From positions 26,259 through 90,258 of the forward strand of contig NZ_BAED01000076.1 in NCBI RefSeq assembly GCF_000241345.1: a stretch of 64,000 nt of DNA. The letters are read 5' to 3'. Origin of the DNA: Gordonia amarae NBRC 15530. Its GTDB lineage: Bacteria; Actinomycetota; Actinomycetes; Mycobacteriales; Mycobacteriaceae. The translations under genes were made by a program, and so were the position numbers. Under the pieces are notes generated by a model that saw only the letters and a list, made by a program, of their open reading frames with translations, did not search any database and had not been told where the DNA came from. Positions 1 through 8,948 of the stretch are shown here, piece after piece; the stretch's first letter is position 1, and each line of letters opens with the position of its first letter.

Positions 1-663
1 CTGCCCGCGCCGTCGAAGATCGTCGACGCCGGGGCGCAGGTGTGGCGTTCGGGCGCGCTCACCGACGCGCTGCTGGTGTCCACGCAGCGCGCCGCGCTCG
101 GTTTCCTGCTCGGGGCGGTACTCGGTATCGGTCTGGGAGTGCTTGCGGCACTGTCGAAGTTCGGTGAGTACGCCGTTGATCCGCCGCTGCAGATGCTGCG
201 CACCGTGCCGCTGTTCGGCCTGATCCCGCTGTTCATCATCTGGTTCGGCATCGACGAGGCGCCCAAGGTGTACCTGATCGCCCTCGGTGTGCTGTTCCCG
301 TTGTACCTCAACACCTTTGCCGCGATCCGCCAGCTCGACCCGAAGCTCATCGAGGTGGGGGAGGTCCTCGGTCTCAGCCGCGGTGAACGGCTGACCAACC
401 TGGTGATCCCCGGTGCGCTGCCGCAGATCCTGGTGGGTATGCGGCAAAGCCTCGGCATCGCCTGGCTCACCTTGATCGTGGCCGAACAGGTCAACGCCGG
501 TGCGGGCCTGGGCTACATCGTCAACAACGCCCGCGAGTTCCTGCGCACCGACATCGTCATCTTCGGCCTGCTCGTGTACGGGCTGCTCGGCCTGATCACC
601 GACTCGATCGTGCGCCGCATCGAGGTGTGGGCGCTGCGCTGGCGACCGGAGGCCGTGCGATGA
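1..663 (+). CDS. ABC transporter permease, SsuC/TauC class (5' end outside window)
   Basis: This is the membrane permease of an importer for sulfonates, taurine, nitrate or a related small anion (BPD_transp_1 family). The reading frame is open from base 1 and already reads LPAPSKIVDAGAQVW, the typical start of the mature domain in SsuC-like proteins, so only the extreme N-terminus is missing. Several hydrophobic helices are visible. The cytoplasmic EAA-type loop that docks on the ATPase lies around bases 340-440 (EVGEVLGLSRGERLTNLVIPGALP). The stop overlaps the start of the ATPase gene (ATGA), so the two are translationally coupled. The substrate cannot be fixed from sequence. Sulfonate is favoured because other organosulfur genes lie 8-11 kb along. 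Confidence 0.88.
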   Translation: MPAPSKIVDAGAQVWRSGALTDALLVSTQRAALGFLLGAVLGIGLGVLAALSKFGEYAVDPPLQMLRTVPLFGLIPLFIIWFGIDEAPKVYLIALGVLFPLYLNTFAAIRQLDPKLIEVGEVLGLSRGERLTNLVIPGALPQILVGMRQSLGIAWLTLIVAEQVNAGAGLGYIVNNAREFLRTDIVIFGLLVYGLLGLITDSIVRRIEVWALRWRPEAVR

Positions 664-1385
664 CCAGAACCGGAACCGAATCCGCAGCCGACGTCGCGGG
701 ATTGGTGAAATCCTTTGACGGCCGCCGGGTGCTCGACGGCATCGACGTACGCATCGGCCGCGGCGAGATCGTCGCCCTCGTCGGCCGCAGCGGCTCGGGC
801 AAGTCGACGCTCCTGCGCGTACTGGCCGGGCTCTCCCACGACCACACCGGTGAGGTGTCCGTCGACGGCACCCCGACGGTGGTGTTCCAGGAACCGCGAC
901 TTGTGCCGTGGCTCAACGTCACCCGCAACGTCGTCCTGGGCTACCCCGGCCGGCGTCGCGACAAGACCGCCGCCAGACTCCGCGCCCTCGACGCGCTCGC
1001 CGACGTCGGCCTCGCCGAACGCGCCGGCAACTGGCCGCTGACCCTGTCCGGCGGTGAGGCGCAACGGGCCTCGCTCGCACGGGCACTCGTCGCCGATCCC
1101 ACGCTGCTGCTGCTCGATGAACCGTTCGGCGCGCTCGACGCCCTCACCCGGCTGTCGATGCACAAGCTGTTGCTCAGGCTCTTCGGCGAACATCGATTCG
1201 GCGTGCTGCTGGTGACCCACGACGTCGCCGAGGCGGTGACGCTCGCCGACCGGGTGCTGGTGCTGGAGGACGGCCGGATCGGGGCCGAGGTGGTCATCGA
1301 CCTGCCCCGCCCGCGCCGTGCCGCGTCACCGGAAGCCGCTGTGTACGAAGAACACCTGCTCGCACTGCTCGGCGTCGAGCACTGA
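660..1385 (+). CDS. ABC transporter ATP-binding protein, SsuB/TauB class
   Basis: This is the ATPase that powers the adjacent permease (241 aa). Walker A is GRSGSGKS at residues 42-49. The Q-loop reads VVFQEPRLVPW, the signature reads LSGGEAQR, Walker B plus the catalytic Glu is LLLLDEPFGALD, and the switch His is in LLVTHD. The ATG at 660 was chosen because it makes the usual 4-bp ATGA overlap with the permease stop. An in-frame GTG at 627 would add 11 residues that do not resemble the family. The length is normal for SsuB-like proteins. The gene order permease-ATPase-binding protein suggests one operon that begins upstream of the window. Confidence 0.9.
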   Translation: MTRTGTESAADVAGLVKSFDGRRVLDGIDVRIGRGEIVALVGRSGSGKSTLLRVLAGLSHDHTGEVSVDGTPTVVFQEPRLVPWLNVTRNVVLGYPGRRRDKTAARLRALDALADVGLAERAGNWPLTLSGGEAQRASLARALVADPTLLLLDEPFGALDALTRLSMHKLLLRLFGEHRFGVLLVTHDVAEAVTLADRVLVLEDGRIGAEVVIDLPRPRRAASPEAAVYEEHLLALLGVEH

Positions 1386-1430
1386 CGTCGCCGCTGTGCC
1401 CGCACTGTCATCTAGAGAAGGAATGTCCTG

Positions 1431-2450
1431 ATGAAACCGTCGCGCCGAGTGCACTGGGCACTGCTCGCGCTGCTTTCCGTGCTGACCCTGCTGATCGGCG
1501 CCTGCTCGTCCGACGACGGCGGTGACGAGGGCTCGGCATCCGAAACCTCCACCGGCCCTGTTGATCTGTCCAAGGTAACCCTGAAGGTCGGTGACCAGAA
1601 GGCTATTTCGATTCAGGTGCTGCTCCAGGCGTCGGGCAAGCTCGTGGGCGCCCCGTACAAGGTGGAGTACTCGGAGTTCACCGCGGGCCCGCCGCTGGTG
1701 GAGGCCGCCAACGCCGGCGGCATCGACCTGGCGCAGGTCGGCAACACCCCGGCCATCTTCGGTGCCGCCGCCAAGGCCAAGATCAAGATCATCGGCGCGC
1801 TGGAGGCCACCGGCAAGGGCGACGCGATCGTCGTCGGCAAGGATTCGGCGCTCAAGTCCCCGGCCGACCTCAAGGGCAAGAAGGTGGCGGTGACCAAGGG
1901 CAGTTCGGCCAACGCCAACCTGCTGCTGCACCTGAAGAAGGCGGGCCTGTCGCTGACCGACATCACGCCGGTCTACCTGCCGCCGGGTGATGGCTACACC
2001 GCCCTCACCAAGGGTGACGTGGACGCCTGGGCCGTGTGGGATCCGTACACCGCGATCGCCGAGAAGGAGGCGGGCGCCAAACTGATCGGTGCCGCCGACA
2101 CCGCCGGCAACGGCTACAACTTCTGGATCGCCTCCGACAAGTCGCTCGGAGACCCGGCCAAGAAGGCCGCGATCCGCGACTTCCTCAAGCGCTACGCCGA
2201 GGCCACCACCTGGTCGGAGCAGAACCTCGACGAGTGGACCAAGAAGTACGCACAGCTCACCGAGATCAGCGAGGACGCCTCCCGCACCACCTGGACCCGC
2301 TCCATCAAGAAGCCCACCCCCATCACCGACCGGATCGTCGCCTCCGAACAGGACATCGCCGACGCCTTCACCGACGCCAAGCAGTTCCCCGGCAAGGTCG
2401 ACGTCAGGTCCTTCATCGACGATCAGTTCGAAGGGCCGTCGGCCGGCTGA
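1431..2450 (+). CDS. ABC transporter substrate-binding lipoprotein, SsuA/NMT1 class
   Basis: This is the extracytoplasmic substrate receptor of the importer (339 aa). The N-terminus is a lipoprotein signal peptide: a basic start, a hydrophobic stretch, and the lipobox LIGAC with Cys25 as the expected lipid anchor, followed by an acidic linker. The body has the SsuA/NMT1-like features 'VEYSEFTAGPPLVEAA' and 'GKKVAVTKGSSANANLLL', with a DAWAVWDPY segment near residue 200. That architecture binds sulfonates, taurine, nitrate or thiamine-precursor-like ligands. A GAAGGAAT ribosome-binding site precedes the ATG. A strong hairpin follows about 25 bp after the stop, so this is the last gene of the operon. 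Confidence 0.88.
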   Translation: MKPSRRVHWALLALLSVLTLLIGACSSDDGGDEGSASETSTGPVDLSKVTLKVGDQKAISIQVLLQASGKLVGAPYKVEYSEFTAGPPLVEAANAGGIDLAQVGNTPAIFGAAAKAKIKIIGALEATGKGDAIVVGKDSALKSPADLKGKKVAVTKGSSANANLLLHLKKAGLSLTDITPVYLPPGDGYTALTKGDVDAWAVWDPYTAIAEKEAGAKLIGAADTAGNGYNFWIASDKSLGDPAKKAAIRDFLKRYAEATTWSEQNLDEWTKKYAQLTEISEDASRTTWTRSIKKPTPITDRIVASEQDIADAFTDAKQFPGKVDVRSFIDDQFEGPSAG

Positions 2451-2476
2451 GCACGCCGGAACCGACGGTAAGTGGC

Positions 2477-2505
2477 AGATCCGCGCGCCTATGGCGCGCG
2501 GATCT
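2477..2505 (+). terminator. Hairpin after the ABC importer operon
   Basis: This is a perfect 13-bp inverted repeat (AGATCCGCGCGCC / GGCGCGCGGATCT) with a three-base loop, 26 bp after the stop of the binding-protein gene. There is no long T run, as is common in GC-rich actinobacteria. It insulates the importer from the heat-shock promoter downstream. Confidence 0.75.
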
Positions 2506-2557
2506 TCCGCCATGTCACCGGAGCGGTGGCCGGGCGGTTCAGCTGTCGGCGGACACC

Positions 2558-2583
2558 TTGCACTCGCCGGGGCCGAGTGCTAA
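2558..2583 (+). promoter_or_regulatory. CIRCE operator 1 (HrcA site) upstream of groL
   Basis: TTGCACTC - 9 bases - GAGTGCTAA. This is the classical CIRCE inverted repeat (TTAGCACTC-N9-GAGTGCTAA) with the left arm slightly diverged. CIRCE elements are bound by the HrcA repressor, which controls chaperonin genes. The site is about 145 bp upstream of the groL start. Confidence 0.85.
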
Positions 2584-2591
2584 AACGGTCT

Positions 2592-2617
2592 TTGGCACTC
2601 GCGGACTGTGAGTGCCA
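2592..2617 (+). promoter_or_regulatory. CIRCE operator 2 upstream of groL
   Basis: TGGCACTC-class arm at 2592-2600, nine spacer bases (GCGGACTGT), then GAGTGCCA. The core arms GGCACTC/GAGTGCC are perfectly complementary. The centre-to-centre distance to the first CIRCE is 34 bp, roughly three helical turns, so both sites would face the same side of the DNA. Confidence 0.8.
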
Positions 2618-2727
2618 GGTCGGGACGGTGAGGCCGGTCCTTTTTGACACGCCGGTCGTCCGTCGCGGGCACCGAAGTTCCGGCCATAGATACCTGGTGT
2701 CACCCCCTACCGGAGGATCACTTACCC

Positions 2728-4353
<1,626 letters not shown>

Positions 4354-4400
4354 CAGCCCCTCGCTCGACTCGGGTTCGCGCCTGATCGCAACAGCAGACA

Positions 4401-4440
4401 CCGGATGGCCGGTCACCCTCGCGGGTGGCCGGCCATCCGG
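4401..4440 (+). terminator. Rho-independent terminator of groL
   Basis: Inverted repeat CCGGATGGCCGG / CCGGCCATCCGG with an additional inner CACCC/GGGTG stem, followed directly by CTTTTAT. It begins 48 bp after the groL stop. The T-rich tail makes it one of the clearest intrinsic terminators in the window. Confidence 0.85.
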
Positions 4441-4497
4441 CTTTTATCTGTGACACCAAGGTCGGATAGCGTCCCGGCCCCGTCAGGCCCCCGGGAC

Positions 4498-4866
4498 TCA
4501 GGTTCCGGGGGTCTGTTCGTCGGTGCCGCGTTGCTGCTGCTCGCGGGCCTTGCGGCGCTGCTCCTCGGCCCGGGCCCGCACCTGGCGCAGGAACTCCCGG
4601 TCGGCCCCGGGATCGGCGGCACGGGCGCGGTGGGGATGGTCGTACTCGGGGAACTCGCCGCGCGGCCGGGCCGGTTCGGCGGCGATGTCGTCGGCGGTGG
4701 GGCGACCGAACCCGATCCACAGCAGCGCGCCGATGATCGGGATGACCACCACCAGCATGATCCAGGCGAGTTTGGGCATGCCGTGGATCGCGCCCTCCTC
4801 GGCGCGGATGATGTCGATCAGCGCCAGGATCAGCACGGCCAGGGTGATCAGACCCAGGTAGGGCAT
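4498..4866 (-). CDS. PLDc_N-domain small membrane protein
   Basis: This is a 122-aa protein with two transmembrane helices near the N-terminus (LGLITLAVLILALIDIIRAEE and a second centred on AWIMLVVVIPIIGALLW), joined by a short loop. This is the pattern of the phospholipase D N-terminal (PLDc_N) domain found alone in many actinobacterial membrane proteins. The C-terminal half is charged and Arg/Glu/Gln-rich, probably cytoplasmic and helical. The ATG at 4866 was chosen because GGAGGGGAGG lies just upstream on the minus strand and because it leads directly into the first helix. The function is unknown. It converges on groL and lies back-to-back with the phosphatase gene. Confidence 0.8.
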   Translation of the reverse strand: MPYLGLITLAVLILALIDIIRAEEGAIHGMPKLAWIMLVVVIPIIGALLWIGFGRPTADDIAAEPARPRGEFPEYDHPHRARAADPGADREFLRQVRARAEEQRRKAREQQQRGTDEQTPGT

Positions 4867-4973
4867 GCGGTCCTCCCCTCCGGCGGTCGGTGTGTCGAGC
4901 CGTTCACTGTTCCTCAGGGTATCGTCCACCGCTCTGGGGACGGGAGTATGTCGGCCGTTCAGAGGTGCATGAC

Positions 4974-5819
4974 ATGATGGGCCACATGGCAGGTGAGCAG
5001 TCGATATCAGGTGAGCAGGCACAACCGGGACAGCTCATCGAGCTGGCCACCCTGCCCAACCTGCGCGATATCGGCGGCTGGCCCACCGCCGACGGCCGCG
5101 TCGTGCGCCACGGCATGGTGTTCCGGTCCACGGCGCTGCATTCGCTCAGCGACGACGACGGTGCCGCGCTGCGGGCGCTCGGCATCACCACCATCTACGA
5201 CCTGCGCACCGCCAAGGAACGCACCGAGGCTCCCGACCTGGTGATCGGGGAGCGGGCCAACCTGTCGCTCGACGTGCTCGCCGACGCCGCCAGGGACATC
5301 CCGGCCAAGCTGCACGAGGTGCTGGTCGACCCGGTGGTCGTCGCCCGGATGAACGCCGAGTGGACCCGGGGCCAGGGCGCCGAGCACATGAGCGAGTCCT
5401 ACCGGCACTACGTGAGCCTGCCGAGCGCGATCGTGTCGTACCAGCGGATGGTTGACGGGCTGCTCGGTGAGGATCCGGCGGCGCTGCTCATCCACTGCAC
5501 CACCGGCAAGGACCGCACCGGCTGGGGAGCCGCGGTGCTGCTCAGCGCGCTCGGCGTGGCCCGCGAGGACATCTACCGCGAGTACCTGCTCACCAACGAC
5601 CACCTGCTGCCGACGTTCACCGGGCTCTTCGAGAAGTTCGCCGAGGCCGGAGGCAACCCGGAGGTGCTGCGCCCGCTGCTCGGCGTCGACGCCCGCTATC
5701 TCGACCAGTCGTTCGCCGAGGCGGACCGGGTGTGGGGCGGGATGGACGAGTACCTCGCCGGCTGCCTGGGCCTCGACGATCGGGCCCGCGGCACCCTGCG
5801 TGACCGTTTTCTGCAGTGA
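4974..5819 (+). CDS. PtpB-like tyrosine/dual-specificity phosphatase
   Basis: This 281-aa member of the Y_phosphatase3 family resembles M. tuberculosis PtpB, a secreted phosphatase with tyrosine and phosphoinositide activity. The signature HCTTGKDRTGWG carries the catalytic Cys175 (tgc at 5496) and the phosphate-binding Arg. The conserved N-terminal motif LPNLRDIGGWPTADGRVVRHGMVFRS is present, as is a C-terminal LLGVDARYLDQSF segment. There is no classical signal peptide. AGAGG at 4961 with 8-bp spacing supports the ATG at 4974. An in-frame ATG at 4986 would give a protein four residues shorter. The physiological substrate cannot be inferred from the locus. Confidence 0.85.
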   Translation: MMGHMAGEQSISGEQAQPGQLIELATLPNLRDIGGWPTADGRVVRHGMVFRSTALHSLSDDDGAALRALGITTIYDLRTAKERTEAPDLVIGERANLSLDVLADAARDIPAKLHEVLVDPVVVARMNAEWTRGQGAEHMSESYRHYVSLPSAIVSYQRMVDGLLGEDPAALLIHCTTGKDRTGWGAAVLLSALGVAREDIYREYLLTNDHLLPTFTGLFEKFAEAGGNPEVLRPLLGVDARYLDQSFAEADRVWGGMDEYLAGCLGLDDRARGTLRDRFLQ

Positions 5820-5856
5820 CCGATTCCTGCGGTAGTCACACCGACAACGCCTGGGG

Positions 5857-5885
5857 ATGGTTACGGTAATTACAACCGTAACCAT
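5857..5885 (+). promoter_or_regulatory. Long palindromic operator upstream of the NTF2-fold gene
   Basis: Perfect 11-bp arms ATGGTTACGGT / ACCGTAACCAT separated by seven bases. It ends 15 bp before the start codon, immediately ahead of the AGGAGG ribosome-binding site. The length and symmetry fit a dimeric repressor of the TetR/GntR type rather than a terminator, because there is no T tail and it lies 37 bp past the previous stop. The cognate regulator is not in the window. Confidence 0.6.
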
Positions 5886-5900
5886 TCCCAGGAGGTGCGT

Positions 5901-6341
5901 ATGCAATCCGAGATCGAGGCCCTCAGAACGCTGAAGGCACAGTACTGCCGGTTCCTCGACACCCGCGACCGCGACGGGTGGCGTTCGCTGTTCGCCGACG
6001 ACCTGGTGGTCCGCCTAGACATGGCGCCGGCGACGCTCGGCGGCGACCCGCAGACCGCCCCGCCGATCGAGGGAGCCGACACCTTCGTCTCGTACACGCT
6101 GGGTGCGCTGGACGGCGTGCGCAGCGTGCACCACGTGCACACCCCGGAAATCGAGCTGACCTCGGACGACACCGCCACCGGCATCTGGGCGATGGAGGAC
6201 TGGCTGATCTTCCCCAACGGTGCCGAACTGCACGGCGCCGGGCACTATCACGAGACGTACCGCACGACCGGTGACCGCTGGCAGATCACCTCCCTGCACC
6301 TCACCCGGACCGTCGTGAAGGTGACCGAACCCACCGCCTGA
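5901..6341 (+). CDS. SnoaL-like / nuclear transport factor 2 family protein
   Basis: This 146-aa protein has the NTF2-like cone fold (SnoaL_4 type). The helix IEALRTLKAQYCRFLDTRDRDGWRSLFADD and the strand-rich remainder with the VHHVHTPEIEL segment are typical. Relatives include polyketide cyclases, ring-hydroxylating dioxygenase small subunits and many uncharacterised isomerases or hydratases, so a reaction cannot be assigned. AGGAGG (5890-5895) lies 5 bp before the ATG. Its own palindrome suggests ligand-controlled single-gene expression. Confidence 0.8.
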   Translation: MQSEIEALRTLKAQYCRFLDTRDRDGWRSLFADDLVVRLDMAPATLGGDPQTAPPIEGADTFVSYTLGALDGVRSVHHVHTPEIELTSDDTATGIWAMEDWLIFPNGAELHGAGHYHETYRTTGDRWQITSLHLTRTVVKVTEPTA

Positions 6342-6379
6342 CCGAGGTATGACCGTAGTCCCTGTTTTGGGGACCATAA

Positions 6380-6408
6380 TTGACCGCCCCGTCGGTGTGT
6401 CGTAGTAG
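6380..6408 (+). promoter_or_regulatory. Possible sigma-70-type promoter for the DUF4166 gene
   Basis: TTGACC at 6380-6385, 17 bases, then TAGTAG at 6403-6408. The -35 is good and the -10 weak. TAGATT at 6406 is an alternative with a 20-base spacer. The position, 45 bp before the gene, is appropriate. Confidence 0.35.
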
Positions 6409-6452
6409 ATTCGTTACCTGTCCGGGGGAGAACCACGTCGTGAACGAAGGGG

Positions 6453-7136
6453 GTGGCGGTGGCACCCGTCTATCAGGACATGCTGGGGTCGGATTTCAAT
6501 CGTCTGCATCCCAACGTCGCCTGGCGGTACAGCGTCGACTCCACGTCGGGGGTCGCGCAGATCGCGTCGGGCATCTACGAGTCGGTGTACACCAACACGG
6601 CGTTGTCGTCGATGTTCTTCAAGCACTACTCCAACCGGCACGCGTTGCCGGCCAAGTCCAGCCGCATGGTGCCGTTCGAGCAGGCCCAATACTGTTACGT
6701 CGACGAGCTCGGCCGCGAATGCCTGGCCGTGCTGCGCGAGTTCCAGTACACGACCGGGCCGAAGAATGTGAACTCGCTGCTCGTGTCCGGCCACGACGGC
6801 CTCGTCGACTACTTCGGCGACGGCCCTGAACTGCTGTATCCGATCGAACCGTCCGTCACCAAGGCCGGTGAGCTGCTGCTTGAGAGCGGTCCGCTGCGCT
6901 GGCTCGGCCGCGGACCCAAGCTCGGGATGCGCGGCCCGTTCGCCACCCAGATGAAGTACATCGAGGGCTGGGACGAGCGGCATCAGCGGTTCCGGTGCGA
7001 TGCCACCGTCAACAACCCCGTCCTCGGCGAGATCCTGCACTTCCGCGGCTGGTTCACCGCCGTCGACCAGGCGTGCACGTTGCAGCAGATCCCGGACGAG
7101 GCGTGGCCGGTCAACCTCATCGAACGCGAGCGGTAG
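6453..7136 (+). CDS. DUF4166-like protein of unknown function
   Basis: This 227-aa soluble protein begins with the VYQDMLGSDFNRLHPNVAWRY segment and resembles DUF4166 proteins, which are beta-rich single-domain proteins. There is no signal peptide or membrane helix. Internal motifs FRCDATVNNPVLGEILHFRGWFTAV suggest a small-ligand-binding beta barrel, but no catalytic residues are recognisable. Start codons GTG 6453 and GTG 6459 are both possible. An AAGGGGG element at about 6447 favours the second slightly. It stands between a monocistronic NTF2-fold gene and the MmpS-like gene, so context gives no functional clue. Confidence 0.6.
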   Translation: MAVAPVYQDMLGSDFNRLHPNVAWRYSVDSTSGVAQIASGIYESVYTNTALSSMFFKHYSNRHALPAKSSRMVPFEQAQYCYVDELGRECLAVLREFQYTTGPKNVNSLLVSGHDGLVDYFGDGPELLYPIEPSVTKAGELLLESGPLRWLGRGPKLGMRGPFATQMKYIEGWDERHQRFRCDATVNNPVLGEILHFRGWFTAVDQACTLQQIPDEAWPVNLIERER

Positions 7137-7191
7137 TGGCGCGTCGATCGACCGTCGGATATGCCGGAAGCGATTTGCCACAATCGATGTC

Positions 7192-8007
7192 ATGACGCAA
7201 CCACCCGACGACCCACGCCGATACGGCGAAGCCGGCCATGGACCCTCCGGCGACGGAGGCGGCTCGTCCACGCGCAAGTTCGATGAGGTGCCGCCGACCT
7301 CGGCGTACGGGCATCCGGGCTACCAGGAGCCCTACCTCGCCCCCCAGTTCAACGATCCCCAGTACAGCGAGTCCCAGTACGAGGAGTATCCCGGGCAGTA
7401 CGGGCAGACCCAGTACGACCCGCAGGGCTATGGCGGCCGGTCCCAGGGGCAGCCGCAGCCCGGCGCTCAGGGAGCACCCGACGGCGGGCGGCCGGGCGGT
7501 TCCCGTGGCCGCACCATCGCGCTCATCGCGCTCGTCGCCGTCGCGCTCGTGGTGATCGGGGTGGTGGCGGCACTGGCGCTGACCGGCGGTTCCGGCGACG
7601 ACGATTCCGGCGGGACTGCCGCCGGAGCTTCTACCACCACCTCCCGCAGCACTGCGGCGAGCCGGGCACCCACCCGCACCACCGAGAAAAGCACCACCAC
7701 CTCGCAAACCCCGTCGTCCACGACGACCACCCGGACGGCGCCGTCCGGGGTGACCTACCAGATCACCGGGCGCGGCGACGTGGTCGGACTCAACTACGTC
7801 GACGGCGGCAGGGTCAACATCGTCGCCGCCACCAGCGCGCCGTGGTCGCAGCGGGTGGAGATCTCCGGTGGTCAGGCGCGCCTGACCGCGGTGGTCATCC
7901 GCGGCCCGCTGACCTGCACGATCATGTACAACGGCGAAACGCTGGCCACCCAGACCAGCAACGGCGGGCTGCTGACCTGCGCGGCCTCGGTGCCTGCGGA
8001 GGACTGA
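7192..8007 (+). CDS. MmpS-like membrane-anchored protein with Pro/Gln-rich N-terminus
   Basis: This 271-aa protein has three parts. The N-terminus (about 1-100) is cytoplasmic, low-complexity and rich in Pro, Gln, Tyr and Gly. A single transmembrane helix (TIALIALVAVALVVIGVVAALAL) follows. Outside the membrane, a Thr/Ser-rich linker leads to a C-terminal domain of about 85 aa beginning VTYQITGRGDVVGLNYVD. The end domain looks like the beta-sandwich of mycobacterial MmpS proteins, including a TSAPWSQRVEISGG segment. MmpS proteins usually partner MmpL transporters, but no mmpL is adjacent. The ATG at 7192 is chosen because the preceding open frame overlaps the previous gene. Confidence 0.72.
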   Translation: MTQPPDDPRRYGEAGHGPSGDGGGSSTRKFDEVPPTSAYGHPGYQEPYLAPQFNDPQYSESQYEEYPGQYGQTQYDPQGYGGRSQGQPQPGAQGAPDGGRPGGSRGRTIALIALVAVALVVIGVVAALALTGGSGDDDSGGTAAGASTTTSRSTAASRAPTRTTEKSTTTSQTPSSTTTTRTAPSGVTYQITGRGDVVGLNYVDGGRVNIVAATSAPWSQRVEISGGQARLTAVVIRGPLTCTIMYNGETLATQTSNGGLLTCAASVPAED

Positions 8008-8026
8008 GCCTGCGCCTCCCGCCCCG

Positions 8027-8779
8027 TCAGCGCTTGCGCAGCACCAGCACCAGGTTGGTGCCCAGCACCTCCCGCAGCCCCGGTACCCGCATCACCCACC
8101 ACATCCACGACGGCAGGTACCGGGGGAAGGCGAGCGTGGTGTCGGCGGCGCCGGCCACCGACCGCGACCACGCCAGGCCGTCGGCCGCGGTCACCTTGAA
8201 CAGTGAGGTGCCGTACAGGTTCTTCGGCGGATGGCCGTTCCTGCGGGTGTACCAGCGCGCGGCACGATGCCCGCCCGCGTAGTGCGTCAGCCCCATCTCG
8301 TGGCCGCCGAACGGCCCGTACCAGAGCGTGTAGCTGACGATGACGGTGCCGCCGGGCCGGGTCACCCGCAGCATCTCGGCGCACATCTCCCACGGCGCCG
8401 AGGTGTGCTCCACGACGTTCGACGACAGGCAGATGTCGAAACTGTTGTCGGCAAACGGAAGTTGCTGCCCCGACGCGCGCACGCCCGCCCGTTGTTCCAG
8501 GCCGCCGGCGTGCATCTCCGACGGGTCGGGTTCGGCCGACAGGTAGGTGGAGCCGCGATCGGCGAAGGCGTCGGCGAAGTAGCCGGGGCCACCGCCCACG
8601 TCGAGCACCGTGGTGCCCGGCAGTCCGCCCGGGTGCACCGACTCCGCCATCACCGCCGTGTCGGTGGCGATCGCGCCGTAGAAGCGGGCCGGGTCGGTCT
8701 GCTCGAACCGGAAATCGTTGAGCAGCCGCGCGGCGCGGCGCAGCGTCGCGTAGCGGGCGAATGCTGATCGGGAACTCAC
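8027..8779 (-). CDS. Class I SAM-dependent methyltransferase (Rv0224c-like)
   Basis: This 250-aa methyltransferase is of the Methyltransf_11 type. Motif I, VLDVGGGPGYFADAFADRG, binds S-adenosylmethionine. The acidic residue ending beta-2 is in LSAEPD, and motif IV-like NSFDICLSSNVVEHT follows. The C-terminal part is hydrophobic (FPRYLPSWMWWVMRVPG), suggesting a lipid or membrane-associated substrate. The sequence and the downstream order (GT4 gene, Rv0226c-like protein, acyltransferase, aftD) match my recollection of the M. tuberculosis Rv0224c locus. It would be an envelope-modifying methyltransferase, but the substrate is unproven. It converges with the MmpS-like gene, with a gap of only 19 bp. 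Confidence 0.87.
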   Translation of the reverse strand: MSSRSAFARYATLRRAARLLNDFRFEQTDPARFYGAIATDTAVMAESVHPGGLPGTTVLDVGGGPGYFADAFADRGSTYLSAEPDPSEMHAGGLEQRAGVRASGQQLPFADNSFDICLSSNVVEHTSAPWEMCAEMLRVTRPGGTVIVSYTLWYGPFGGHEMGLTHYAGGHRAARWYTRRNGHPPKNLYGTSLFKVTAADGLAWSRSVAGAADTTLAFPRYLPSWMWWVMRVPGLREVLGTNLVLVLRKR

Positions 8780-8948
8780 CGGACCATCTTGGCCGCTGCC
8801 CGTCGATGACCGGCACGGTGGGTCGGATGGGCGGTCCGGTCCGCAGGTGTAAGGCGCCAGATTACGTACCCGGAATGGGGCGTTCGCGCTTTACGTTCTG
8901 CTGATTCCAACCGTTGGCGCCGACGTTGCCGATTTGCACACTCCATTC

